From assembly GCA_029959085.1 (NCBI GenBank), contig JARWIR010000010.1, positions 20,481,001 through 20,545,000 of the forward strand: a stretch of DNA of 64,000 nt. Direction: 5' to 3'. The notes under the pieces are model-generated. The model was not told the DNA's origin, did no database searches, and saw only the letters and a list, made by a program, of their open reading frames with translations. This document shows positions 10,501 to 21,860 of this stretch, one piece after another; within the stretch, counting starts at the first letter, position 1; every line of letters starts with the position of its first letter. This DNA comes from Nemophila menziesii. Taxonomy: Eukaryota; Streptophyta; Magnoliopsida; Boraginales; Hydrophyllaceae. The position numbers and the translations under genes are program-made.

Positions 10501-13500
10501 TTTTTTTGATCGGCAAATCAAAATTTATCAGAATAAGGTTAACTAACCATCATATTTTACAACCTATATGCCCGGGTAGGATATATTTTAAACTAGAGCT
10601 ACACAACTTGATAACTCCTAAATTTGAGGATTAAAAAAGCATATAGCCAAAACACTTGGGCCAAATTACAACATTAAACTTTTAATGGGCTAAGCTAAAA
10701 TTTAAACTATTACATAAGCTTCACCGCCAAAACCTTTGCCCTCTAAATTTTAAATTTTCTATAGCTTAATTTAATTGAAACGAGAGATAGAATTCGAAAA
10801 TCACAATATGCTCTTCACATATCAAAGAATCAACATTATCTCTCGCATTTCTTTCACCCCAAATGCAGTATATATATGTAGTACAACATACACAGATTAT
10901 GAGTAATTCCTCACCATTTATCTTCAAGCTAAGCAAGCAATCAATCAAGCTCATTAAGTTGTGCTGAATGTTGAAGACCTCACACTTGTTCAATAATTCA
11001 TTCAATATTCTTGAGGTGAAGGGCAATTGATTAATAGATGGTCCACATCATCAATTACTCCTCTGCAAAACACGCAAAGAGGGTCGATTTTACACCCCCG
11101 ATTTACCATTCTTTCTTTTGTGGGCAACCTGTTCTGTACAGCTAACCAAGATATAAAAGAGCATCTCGGAATGCACAATTTAGCCCACACAGTCTTGATC
11201 CATTTCACTGTATCTGTACTTTTAGTGATTTTGTTCAAATTTTGCAAAATGAGAATTTTCCTTTAATGTTTTCACTCCAAAAAATTTCATCTCTTCCTGT
11301 AGTCAAAGTTTGATTATGAAGAAGAGGTCAAATATTACCAACACATGGTGGGAGCCTCCACCAAAGCATGAAGCAACAGTTCTGTTACACCACAAATTAA
11401 ATTTATCCACTTCTATTTTGAGGATGTCAGCTACATTTCTGTCTAGAATCCACTTATCCCATAGAATGAAAGTATCTTTCCCATCCTCAACTTTATGTGA
11501 AATGAATTCATAAGAAAGTCCTCTAATTTTCATTAGTTGTTTCCACACCCAAGTGTAACTCTGTTTAGAATCAAGACTCCACACACATGTTCCTTTAATG
11601 ATGTTAGTATGAGCCCATTGACTCCATAAGTTGTTTTTATTTGTGTACATTCTCCAAAATGTATATAAGAGGCATACTTTATTGATATCTTCTATATTAG
11701 GCAAATTAAGACCTCCTTTATCTTTGCTTGAACAAATTTGATTCCAAGATATATTAGCACCCTGAGCACCTTCAGTACTACCTTTCCAAAGGAAGATGGA
11801 CATTTTTTAATTTAATTTATAGATGACTTGCTTCAGAAGCATGAATACTCTGGGCCAAAAAATTACTTTACTAGTTAGGACAATTTTTATGAGCTCCAAT
11901 ATTCCTGCATAAGAAAGTAATCTTGAGCTCTATCGATTGATGCTTTGACAAATCTTCTCAACTAACTTATTACCATCTTGTACACTCAACTTTTTAGAAT
12001 TTAGTGGTTCTCCTAGATATCTTACGAGCATGTTACCAGATTTGATATTGAGGATGCTTGAAATCTTATGTATAATAACATCACTTGTACCACCAATATA
12101 TACTTCACCCTTTTGATAGTTTATACTTAGTCCAGTAGTGAACAAAACTAAAGACTCCTTTACTACTTTTGTAGACTGACAATCAGCTTTCAGAGAAATG
12201 AGCAAATCATCTGCAAAATCTAAGTGATTAATTTTCAAAGCTCCATATTTTAGATGAAAACCGAATTCCTTGTTATTAGCTACATGATAAAATAATCCAG
12301 TAAAGACTTCCATAAATATGGCAAATAAGTATGGAGATAGAGGATCCCCTTGTCTGAGTCGTCTTTTTCCTTTGAAATATCCACAAGGTTGACCATTAAT
12401 AACAATGGAGTAATGAGTTGTTCATACACGCATCTTAATCTAACTTATAAATTTGCAGAAAATCCAAAGGCTTCAAGTGTATTTAGTAGAAAGCTCCAAT
12501 TAACACTATCATAGGCTTTTTGTAGATCAAGATTAATAGTCAATCTTGGAGAAGTAGATTTCTTATCATATCAAAGAACAATATCCCGTGCCACTAGGAT
12601 ATTATCACTTATAAACCTGCCTTTCACATAGGCAGCTTGATTCATTGAGATTATGGTGTTTAAGACCTTCTGTAGCTGATATGGAATAACATTTGAGATA
12701 CTTTTATAGGTAGTATTAACACAAGATATAGGCCTAAACTTCTTCACATTTGATGCATTCTTCTCTTTAGGTATAAGCACAATATTTGGAGCATTAACTT
12801 GACTCAATAGCTCTCTTGAATTCAAGCATTGTCTAATAGAGTTACAAAAATCATCACCAATAATGTTCCATGATAATTTATAGAAACATGAATTAAAACC
12901 ATCAGGGCTAGGGCATTTGTTTTCATCAATTTAGAACAAAGCTGCCTTGATTTCTTCATTTGCGAAAGGAGAAATTAGAATCTTACGTTGGTCTTCAGTA
13001 ATAGTTGTGTGAAGAAGCCTTTTTAAGGCTGAACTAGAGCATATTTCTTGATTTTCCTCCTCAGTTCCAAGCAAGTTCATATAAAATTCTACAAATTCTT
13101 TCTTTATAAGTTTCGGATCAATAATAACATATCCATCATATTTAATGAGAGTTGTTATAGAATTTTAGCAATTCTTCCTTTGATAATTTTGTAATAATAT
13201 AGAGTACTATGATAACTATCATTGGTGAAGGTAGCTCTTGATTTCTGTCTAAAAATATTGTTTTGAATCAAATTGCCTCTTCATAAGTCTTTACTAATAC
13301 TTTCTCTTCAAATATGAGAACGGGATTAGTATCACCACTCATAATTCTTAGTTGTATAATATCAGGTTGAGCTTTAATGTCCTTAATTTGATTAGAATTC
13401 CTTCTGAAATTTTGATTATTGAACTTCTTCAGTTCATTCTTAACTTCCTTCTGTCTTTTACAAAACTGAAACATAAATTTTCCTTCAACTTTAATGCTCC

Positions 13501-13688
13501 ATGCCCTTTTTTATTACTTCAAGATAATCTTTATGTTGACTCCACACATTAAAGAATCTGAATAAACTTGGATTATCTATTTTTCTCAAGCCTACAACCA
13601 CCCTTAACACACAATGATCTGAAGTAGATGGAGGCATAATTATCACATTTGATTGAGTTTTTGTCATCCATTTGTTGTTGATGAAAAC
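10501..13688 (-). pseudogene. 5'-truncated L1-type LINE inserted in the CACTA element (endonuclease end, RT, zf-RVT)
   Basis: A perfect 17-bp TSD, TATCAAAGTCAAATTCT, lies at 10484-10500 and 13689-13705. The T-run at 10501 is the poly(A) tail of a minus-strand LINE. Reading minus from 13700: the end of the endonuclease (STSDHCVL, then a FRFFNVW block), the inter-domain helix region (about 13474-13268), and reverse transcriptase with FRPISC and AAYVKGRFISDNIL (12825-12571). The catalytic FADD follows at 12206-12217. Then come a KGGLNLPN block (about 11700) and the zf-RVT domain with CVFCRG..DHLLINCP (11247-11002). Stops and frameshifts break it. It copied by target-primed reverse transcription and was truncated at its 5' end. 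Confidence 0.9.
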
Positions 13689-13705
13689 TATCAAAGTCAA
13701 ATTCT

Positions 13706-14714
13706 AATTTAAAATTTTACATAAAAGTTAATAAATAACCAAATTTATAGATCGTCCAAACAAAATATTTGATACTTCTTTCATCTACGTTCTTCCATAT
13801 TGTCAATGTCATTGCTATAACAACTTCTTCTATGGATTCAAACTGTAAAGATAAAACAATAAAATTATATATATAATACATACTTTGGCGATATTATGTA
13901 ATAGTAAATATAATGATTGTAAATTTGTGATTTACGTGCGTATGAGTAGATTCACTTTTGCATTAAAATCACTAATCATGGCATCATTTTCAGTTTTACT
14001 CTCCATATATATTTCGTTATCGCCAGTTTTTCATCACTCATCGTCAATATTTCAACTTGATCAGTTGAAGACTGAAACTTCTCTGAATGTTAGACATATG
14101 ATGATGGTGTAGGTCCAATTCATTTCCCTCTTATATGACTGTTACGCTCGGGACCTCGCACCTGAAGAATGATCTTCTCATCATCTATTGCAAATGAACT
14201 ATCACTACCATCCATCTCAGCTTCATGAGATAATTACAGCCTAAGCTCTTGACATTTAGCCTAAAAGTTAAAAAATTAAATAATCAAAACATAATGACAC
14301 AAAACCAAAAGTAGTCTTACGGAAGTTCAACAAGAATATAAAGTATTAGCGTACCAAAAAAGTATACTCTAAACCATGAGAAAAATTATTTTAAAAGTAG
14401 GGATCGCCAATCATAGCAGCTGCATCCATTTATGAGTTCCTGATCACAATTATAGTGGAGTTTAATATAGAATATTTATCTAAACAATCGTAAAATATGA
14501 TATAAAATATATATACCATTTCGAGCACCATCTCCTTTTTTTTCTTGAAAAGCTTTTGCTTCCGCAAGTATGAAACTACGTTTATTGTGCTTTATAATAC
14601 TGTTTTATTACCAAAATTGCCTATCAAGCAATGTGACAAAAATTAGCTCTTCAATTAAGAGCAAATATAGGAACATCTAGTACATTTTTTCCTTAAAAAA
14701 TAAAAATAAATAAT
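13706..14714 (-). other. CACTA interior right of the LINE, no clear coding
   Basis: Low-information AT-rich sequence. An open frame at 13885-14112 on plus is not protein-like. The minus strand may hold decayed parts of the same CACTA accessory protein as 15482-15799, but I could not align it. Confidence 0.35.
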
Positions 14715-15400
14715 AAGTGGGACATGTAGTGCAATCTTTGCATTATATAAGAACCAATATCGTAATTTTTTCATAGAATAAGAACCTATAGTGCTATTTC
14801 TGCATTATATAGGACTATGTAGTGTAGTTTTTGCATAATATAGTGACCTCTGCATCATATAAGTACCTGTTATGTATTTTTTTTGCATATATGCTGTAGA
14901 TCTCGATTTTGCGGTCTAGGCGGTTGACCGGGGCCTAGCGTCTAGGTGGAATTACACGGGGCCTAGGCGGAATTATACGGTTTTGAATGCCGCTGTGTAA
15001 TTTTATATATTTAGTAATATATATGTAGTAATTATAGAAATTTTAATTATTTAACTCATAAAATTCATCTAACAACACTATAGTAAATATAAAAAATACT
15101 AAAAGTTGAGTTATAATATCAATTAAATAATTCACGAGAATAAGAAAAATGACAAGAAGGCCTATACGGGCATGTTTTGCCACTAATCGGTGCCTAGGAG
15201 ACCATTTTTTGCCACTAATCGGCGCCTAGACGGGCTAGGTGCCTATTCCACGACGACTAAGGCGCTAGAAAAAAATGTCTAGAATTTTAGCTAGGCGTAA
15301 GCAGCTAAGGGGGAGTTGACGCCTATGCGGCGCCTAGGCGGGGAGATCTACAACATAGTTTTGCATAATATAGAGACCTGCAATGCAATTAACCTGACAA
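14715..15400. repeat. degenerate ~36-bp repeats around an inserted element
   Basis: Units of the form 'GGACCTATAGTGCAATTTTTGC' followed by 'ATAATATA' recur about five times at 14715-14890 and resume at 15353-15400 after the inserted inverted-repeat element. Related units occur inside the hAT MITE at about 55020-55150. Confidence 0.6.
14895..15352. mobile_element. GC-rich inverted-repeat (MITE-like) element
   Basis: It starts TGTAGATCTCGATTTTGCGG and ends in the inverse, CGGGGAGATCTACA. Both arms are rich in CCTAGGCGG/CGCCTAGG motifs, unlike the surrounding AT-rich DNA. It interrupts the ~36-bp repeat series. No coding sequence, and the TSD is unclear. Confidence 0.5.
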
Positions 15401-15481
15401 AACTAGAAATTCTATGAAACTCCTTTGGTTATTTTCCAATTTCTTCTTAACTAATTCACTTAAACTTAGAACAAAATTTTT

Positions 15482-15799
15482 TTAGTAATATTTTAGCACA
15501 TTTCTTGTAATGAAAAGACCATTCATAATGGAGTTTGGTTCCAGACTCGGCTCCGTCATTGGCATGTTATATGTAATATGTATAATGATTCTTACCTCGG
15601 TGTTTTTATCTAGTGTATCTTCAACCAACTGTAAAAATTGTTCATTCTGTACCCCTTCTGGAATGGTTTCACGAACATATGACACACTTTTATTTTTCAC
15701 ATATAAAATAATCCTTATCTTTTTCCTTAACTCGCATTTGTAGTTGTTCCAATAATGCCCGATGTTTTTAAGAATATAAACTTCTTTTTCTTTTCTCAA
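15482..15799 (-). pseudogene. fragment of a plant Ptta/En/Spm-type transposon protein (Transposase_24-like)
   Basis: A 105-residue minus-strand frame contains 'IGHYWNNYKCELRKK' then 'IPEGVQNEQFLQLVE'. In order and spacing this resembles the W..(Y/W)K..L..K and P..V..EQW..LV signature of the plant CACTA-associated family (Pfam Transposase_24). A continuing acidic frame (DVEELDMDAG) lies upstream near 16020. Its position inside a CACTA element supports the call. The family's exact molecular role is unclear. The fragment is far shorter than the family norm and has no intact start, so it is a remnant. Confidence 0.45.
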
Positions 15800-17239
15800 C
15801 GGGAATAATGAAACGCTCCTAAAAAAATTTAAGGTTATAAATATAATTTAAGTATTCAGAAATATAGAAATGGGAATAATTAAAAAGGGATTTATATTAG
15901 CCTTATATAACTTAGAATTGGAACCTAAAAAAATTTAAGTAATTTCCTCCAATTCTTGTAGCTTAGATGGTTCTCTAATTTTCCTTTCGCTATTACCTGC
16001 ATCCATGTCAAGTTCTTCTACATCTGTTCAGATTCTTTTTGTTATTTATCATGAAATTTTGACTAAAAAAGTTGTTATAAATTATTTAAAAATGAGTTCT
16101 TTTCTAAATAACTTAAACATATAAAATTTAAGAATAGACATAAGCTAATTGAAGTTGATTTTACCTTTTTCAATTTTTTAAACCAAAAAAATTATTAAAC
16201 AGTTTTAAAAAAAATTATATAACTATAGACGAAGGTTTAGTCAAATAAGCCGCCTTTATCCCACCCTATTAACGATAATTAGATAAACTGCCACCTATTT
16301 AAAAGTACCTTCATGCAATAGGTTGTGGTTACTAAATTTGCTTCCAATTAAATGACGCTAATATGTGAATTTTTAGTAGTGAGTAAAAAAGAATTCAAGG
16401 ATTATACATAATGCAAACCCAAGTTATGGGAAAATTAGTTCATTCCTAAAAATATAAAACTAAATAATAAAGAGATTATAAACATAGTTAAGATATAGAT
16501 CTAATACAATTTACCATAATGGTAGAGGGATAGGATGGAGAATAGGAGTTTGTAGCTCTCCAACTTCTTGTCTCCCTCTACATGTCAACTTGCTTCTCTA
16601 GATGATCTCTAAGTGTAATATTGATTAGGGACTGAGCAAGGACATGTTTACAAAGGTAAGTAGTCAAATATATAGGTGTTAGGTCGAAATCTAGGTCATG
16701 GGCCAAGTCTTGGAGTCCTAATCCAACTCAAACTCGTTTCCCTTAAAATAGGATTGGTTGACCTTTTGAGTTTGTAAAAATCATAACTCCTTCGTTACAA
16801 ATCCAAAGCCAGTGATCTTTATGCCGAAGCGATCGCAATTCAAATACATTTACAAATATAAAATGCCTCCTTCAAATTCCTTTTTTATTTTGCGCAACAT
16901 CAAGAATATTACACGTTTTCACAACTGGACACCAACTTTTAGCAGTTTTTTCACTTTCCTTTAACCAGTTTCTTTCCTTTAAACTCTTGATTTCGCCTTG
17001 GATCTTCTTTCCTTAACTCCTTAACATTAATTTGACATATAATAATATAATTATACCTAATAGATTCAAACTTAACACACAAATTATACTAAAAACGCTC
17101 TAAAAGTAATAAACCTTAAAATCAAGGCAAGAATTAAGAATCTAACGGTTAATAGAGAAAAATCCCTCAACTAAGAAAATAACACACGTAAAATGAAGTT
17201 TCTAAACTAAATTAATTCATCACAAATATGGAGACATCA

Positions 17240-18306
17240 ATACCCCTAACTCAAAGTTGTATCGTTATGATACAATAAAGAATAAGAACATAGAGAAGTC
17301 TCTAAATATATGAGCTAGGTCAATTAAGCATAAAAGGAAGAAGATAGAACAATATGAGTAATAATCCTAAATTAGCAATGTATCAAGTTTCATGTAATAA
17401 TAATTTATAAACTAAATCATCTATATACACTTATCATACAAACAATCAACAAAGATTATTTTCAAGATCAGATTAGCTTTGCAATGCATGAAGGAGAGGT
17501 TCTTCACTTAGTTTGATAGGGAAGCTATAGATTGTTCATCGATCTTAACTAGTACCCAATGATCCATCCAACTACTCTCTATTGGTTCATTTTCTTCTAA
17601 ATCACTTAGTAACGAATCATGAGGTCATTAAGGTTGAAATGTTAGGCTTAGGGGTGGTATGATCGTATACTTAGACAATGTAGAGTGAGCTTTTGGCTCT
17701 CTCCTTGCTAACCATCAACTAATCGGCCCAGACCTTGAGTTACTCTCATAAATATTCTTACTCAACCCAATGATTTGATGCACTAATTAGTATCCCCCAA
17801 AACCCATCAATATCAAGATGATCACATAAGAATTTCTACTTTTTCGGTACATATAATCTTTTTTATATTAATTTTTTTACTTTTGTAAGTTAATTATGAC
17901 TCTCTTTTGATGTGAGAGATCATGCTACTTCTTTCTCGACATGTTTCTTTTCTTTTCAATACTTTTTCTCTTTTATTTTACCCCTACAAAGGGTTACAAT
18001 TTAAAACAGTGAATCATAAATATAGCACAATACGTAAGCTAAAAAGTACCCCACCCAATAATGTTTCCCATAATTCAAACCCACCACCCCAAGCTCAAGC
18101 TCTAAAACAACTGTCTAAGTATCGCGATTCGAGTGCGGGTCATATGGAAAAGTCCTATAATGTAAAGGGTATGACTTATAATGTGGCTCATAAAAATGCT
18201 TTAGAAAGGCTAGAAGGGGCTGAGAAGGATATAAATAAATTAATTTGAACAACAAGATAAAAGGAAACAAGGGCTTATCAATCAACCGCCTTAATCACTT
18301 TCTAAA
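17240..18306 (-). mobile_element. internal 3' region of C2, left part (before nested element A)
   Basis: It starts with the minus-strand polypurine tract and a TTGTATC/GATACAA hairpin (17257-17275). It continues with the non-coding blocks shared by C1, A and B: one at about 17640-17800, and one with CGAATCGCGATAC and TTGGGGTGGTGGG on minus near 18070-18140. An open frame at 17922-18248 on plus is antisense to these blocks and is not a gene. It ends with CTAAA (18302-18306), the TSD of element A. Confidence 0.7.
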
Positions 18307-19817
18307 TGATGTCTCCTCATTTGTGATAATATAATATACTTCAGAGACATCATTTTAGGCTTATTTATTAGTTTATAGGTCGATCTTAGCTTAATTTAGT
18401 GCACTTTCCTATTTTGGGTCTTGATTTAGTAACATAATATTTTTAGAGCATATTGGGTTTAATTGTTTATTTAGTGTGAAGCTTTAAAGATAATTATGGA
18501 GATTAATTAGAGTCCAAGACAAAGACTACAAAATATGGAAAGAAGATATGCATGGAAATTGGAGATAGAAGGAAACTGAGTTCAAATAGGAAAAGGAAAA
18601 GCTGCCTAAATCTGGGATTCTGCAGTACACGTCCAAAGATTGGTGTTTTTACCTAAGAAATAGGCCGAATTTGGTAATTTCCTTCAAAAGATCCTAGATA
18701 ATTCTGTTGCGATTCTTTTGGTATCTTATGGAGCTCAATCCGACCAATAACGAAGAAGATATGCTCAAAACGGTCCAGCAGTGTTTATCTTTATTTCCTT
18801 ACGAATTTGAGTTGGACTAGGAGTCCATTACTTTCCTTCTCCTTCAAGAAAACGAATTAGGTCTTCCTATAACCTATAAATACAGCCTCTTAACACTCTA
18901 AAATCATCCTTGGCCAGACCCTAAGGCCAAGAGGAAGCTACAACACAAGAGAAGAAGTCTGGAAGGAGCTGTGCAACAACTATGTCTCCTTCAACCTCTT
19001 ATTTTGTAACTCTTTTCTCTTCCCTTCTTTGTATGAATTAATTCTTTAGTTTGAGTGTTTAGCATATATGTATGAACCCTAGTTTTGATTGACATCTATC
19101 TAATTTGGGAATTTAGTGTTTTAAATTGAATTATAGTTTTTATTCTCTGTTTATGTGTTTGGATTTATATTCTGTGTTCTTGTGGAACCGCGGCCATATA
19201 GAATTACCATCTAGTAATTAGGTCACCATTGACAACGGTGTTCAATTGCATGTTTAGCACATAACGTTTAGTTTTAGGTTTGATCTGACAACCCAACCTA
19301 TCTAGATAATCACTATGGTTGAGTCTTGTGACTCTTTACCAATTACAAGAAAAGTTTGCTTAGGAAGCCTTATTGACACAAGTAAATCCTATTTTAAACT
19401 ACCGATAGCATATTGGGACCGATTAGGGAAATACTACATAATTTACCCTTACATGTTTAGAACGGCAAAACTAGTGGGGATTGCATGATAATAACTCAAG
19501 CTAGACTTTCATACCATCTTCTTTTCTTTTCTTTTATTTATTTTCTGTCTTTAGTTTATTAGTTTAGTTTATTTATTAGAAAACCAAATAAATATTTGTC
19601 TATCTTTTCTTTCTCTTGCGTATTATCTTTCCTATCTTTAATATCTGTACTTGATAATTTGCATAAGTTCTCTCTAACTTTCGTTAGTCCCTGAGGAACG
19701 AATCTTCTTATCATTAAAACTTGCATACGTCCTGTAATACTTGCAGTACAGTGTTAGTTTAGGGTGTGTATTTGCACTTATTTATATCATTATTTTATCA
19801 CACCTTAGGCCACACCA
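18307..19817 (+). repeat. 5' LTR of element A
   Basis: Starts TGATGTCTCC and ends GGCCACACCA (TG..CA). An inverted repeat TGATGTCTC (18307-18315) / GAGACATCA (18344-18352) sits at the outer end. A TATAAATA box at 18875-18882 marks the likely U3/R border. The late part includes the 'CCCTGAGGAACGAATCTTC' block that is recognisable, in diverged form, in all LTRs of this window. Confidence 0.92.
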
Positions 19818-19823
19818 AGTTTT

Positions 19824-19841
19824 TGGCGCCGCTGTCGGGGA
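19824..19841 (+). other. primer binding site of element A (Asp-tRNA type)
   Basis: TGGCGCCGCTGTCGGGGA lies six bases after the 5' LTR. It is complementary to the 3' end expected of plant tRNA-Asp, the primer known for Athila-type gypsy elements. Minus-strand cDNA synthesis would start here. Confidence 0.88.
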
Positions 19842-20004
19842 CTACATCGTTAGTCCTTGTGCAATTATCTTGTGCTTTTATTTTAGTTAGTTCTATTTTA
19901 CGCTTTTCTTTTTAGTTTTTGTTTTACAGATTTTTTTAGGCGGAAGCAGATTTATTAGGAGATAAAGGTTTCGTGTTATTAGATCCTGAAGAAGCTAATT
20001 CAAG

Positions 20005-21156
20005 ATGGATTCTCTAAAGCTCAAGGAGTTAAGCTGACAACTTGAGGAATTACGAGAACAATCGCAACAACTAGCTCAGAGGAATCTAGTACATGCCCCA
20101 CCTTCATGTCCTAGTTGTGGAGCAAGAGATCACTCGTGGGGACATTGCATGAACAAATCAGCATCAATTTCCTTCATGCCTTATCCAAGAAACCATTATC
20201 ATGATGGTTATTATCAATCTCAAGGAAATTACGCTGACTATCAACCCCCACAGAGTTACAATTTGGTCGGAGATCAACAGCCGTGTCATTATGATAACCA
20301 TTATCATGATGATTATTATCAACCACGACCACAAGCTTATTATCCTCCACAACCTATCTATCAAGAATCGCCGATTTATAATAACGCTTATCAAGAACCA
20401 CCTCCTTATTCAATGCAGCAAACCATACAGGAGCAACCTTCGAGTGTGAATTCAAGTGTGGTTCGACTGATGCAAACAATTGAAAATATAGAGAGTCACC
20501 AGCAAGAATCCCAAGACTCACAGAGTGCGCTTATGGAGAGGGTGCAGGCAGTGTCACGAATGGTGGAGAAAACTAAAATCCTTGCAGAAAGGCAACTCCA
20601 AAGTGATACTACTGCTCCAGAAAACAAAGTCTGTCATGCAGTTGAATTAGGAAGTGGAAAGGAACTACCTCCACCAAGACCAGAACCAGAACCAGTCCCT
20701 ATTCCAGAAACGGGGGGAAAAGAAACAACAGAGGAGGTAGTTGAACAAAGAAGTGTCCAAGAGATGACATCAGAAAAGAAAGAGAGCCCAGTGGTAACCA
20801 ACACATGTCCTCCTCCACCATTCCCTTCACATGTCAGAAAGAACAATGACCTGGAATTCAAGAAGTTCGTTGACATGATGAACAAGTTAAAGATCAGCAG
20901 CCCGTTTGTAGAAGCTCTCACCAGAATGTCAAAATACGGTCAATTCATGAAGGACATTCTTTCTAACAAACGAATATTCGAGATGAATGGACTGCAAGAG
21001 GAGTGTAATGCTACAAATAAAATCGAGTTACCACTAGAGACACCACTTCCCACGAAATCTTGGATGGCACCATCCATGATTATAAAGAATCGAGCTGAAA
21101 AGTTCGTGGGAATTAAAGGCAAAGGGTGGAAATTTCGTCATCCTAAATCGAGGTAA
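20005..21156 (+). CDS. gag-like protein of element A: zinc knuckle plus Y/Q/P-rich domain (one internal stop)
   Basis: The frame opens at an ATG at 20005 but meets TGA at 20035-20037, after which it stays open to TAA at 21154-21156. A later ATG at 20149 gives 335 aa. Between them lies a C-X2-C-X4-H-X4-C zinc knuckle (CPSCGARDHSWGHC, 20107-20148), the nucleic-acid-binding motif of gag nucleocapsid. Next come a Tyr/His/Gln/Pro-rich stretch (residues about 5-95 of the 335), a helical stretch around 105-145, a Pro/Glu-rich linker, and a block FKKFVDMMNKLKI..FMKDILSNKR (about 236-285). That block resembles the end of Athila gag just before protease. Protease and all pol domains are absent. Structural role in particles is inferred. 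The internal TGA may be inactivating or bypassed by starting at 20149, which would lose the zinc knuckle. Confidence 0.75.
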
Positions 21157-21193
21157 CACGTCTAACTTTGAAAGACGTTAAACAAAAGTGATA

Positions 21194-21211
21194 TACGGGA
21201 GACAACCCGTA
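21194..21211 (+). other. hairpin in the post-coding motif GACGTTAAACAAA..
   Basis: Just after the ORF stop, GACGTTAAACAAAAGTG leads into TACGGG-AGACAA-CCCGTA, a six-bp stem with a six-nt loop. This is the conserved signal that follows pol in Athila/Tat-type elements. Element B has the variant CTTGGG-AGACAA-CCCATG at 33895-33912 (read on minus). Its presence right after gag here suggests pol was cleanly lost. Confidence 0.65.
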
Positions 21212-21464
21212 ATTTCGTTTATGTTTTTACATTTTTAGTTTATTTATTTATTTATTTATTTATGTTTAGCTTAGTTAATTTTAGTTGATATTGCATATTT
21301 GAGAAAGGTATTAGTGTTTTTGATGATTAGGTATTGGAGAAATCGAGTTAGGGAAGCGAGCAAATTTTTTTTGGATAGAAACTTCGGCAAGCCATATCTT
21401 TGCGCTCGGATATCGGAATCAGGTGATTTTTGAGCCTAAACTGCATAACTTTTCGAGATCTAGC

Positions 21465-21860
21465 TGTTGGGGAGGTTTTTGCCACGTGCGGTACACCGGA
21501 CCTCAGCCGTGGTGCACCGCGTGGTCAAAAACCCGTATCACGGGTTGCTACCACGGGTTTGATCCAGAAACCAGAAAAATTGCCGCGGACTACCCTCCGG
21601 TACACCGCACCATGGTCCGCGCCCCAAAAACGCGTACCACGGGGTAGGTACCACGGGTATTTTGACGGAGATAGCTGCAGAAGCCGCGGGGTACCCTCCG
21701 GTACATCGGACCCTAGTCCGCGAGTCAAAAACCCGTACCACGGGGTCCTACTACGGGTCAAGACCAGAGAGCAAAAATTTTCGAGCATCAGATGTCGCGG
21801 ACTACCCTGCGGTGCACCCCATGGTCCGCAGGGGTAGTCCGCACGAGCCGCCAGAGAGAG
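21465..21860. repeat. GC-rich degenerate tandem repeat in element A
   Basis: Three and a half units of roughly 100-110 bp start near 21481, 21582, 21682 and 21793. Each carries variants of ACTACCCTCCGGTACACCG, CATGGTCCGC and CGTACCACGGGG. G+C is far above the surroundings. Overlapping open frames on both strands here are by-products of the GC content, not genes. Confidence 0.7.

Larger units (their letters stand above)
10012..16381. mobile_element. CACTA (En/Spm-type) DNA transposon, 6.4 kb, TSD AGT
   Basis: The ends are CACTACTAAAAA (10012) and its inverse TTTTTAGTAGTG (ending 16381), flanked by the 3-bp duplication AGT (10009-10011 and 16382-16384). Subterminal regions carry the short motif family GGCGGTAGT / ACTGCCGCCTAT many times at the left (about 10065-10215) and again at the right (about 16245-16300), as expected for binding sites of a CACTA subterminal-binding protein. 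The interior contains a LINE (10501-13688) and a remnant of a Ptta/En/Spm-type protein on minus. No intact transposase is seen, so it is non-autonomous now. Confidence 0.92.
9294..17239 (-). mobile_element. LTR of element C2 (minus strand, 3' LTR), split by a CACTA element
   Basis: The LTR is 9294-10011 plus 16385-17239 (about 1573 bp once the CACTA insertion and one AGT copy are removed). On minus it starts TGATGTCTCC at 17239 and ends ..CACACCTTTTCCACCACCACCA at 9294, similar in its last 20 bp to the LTRs of element A. A minus-strand polypurine tract and hairpin adjoin 17239, making it the 3' LTR. The right-hand piece carries a U3-like region rich in A/T. Confidence 0.8.
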
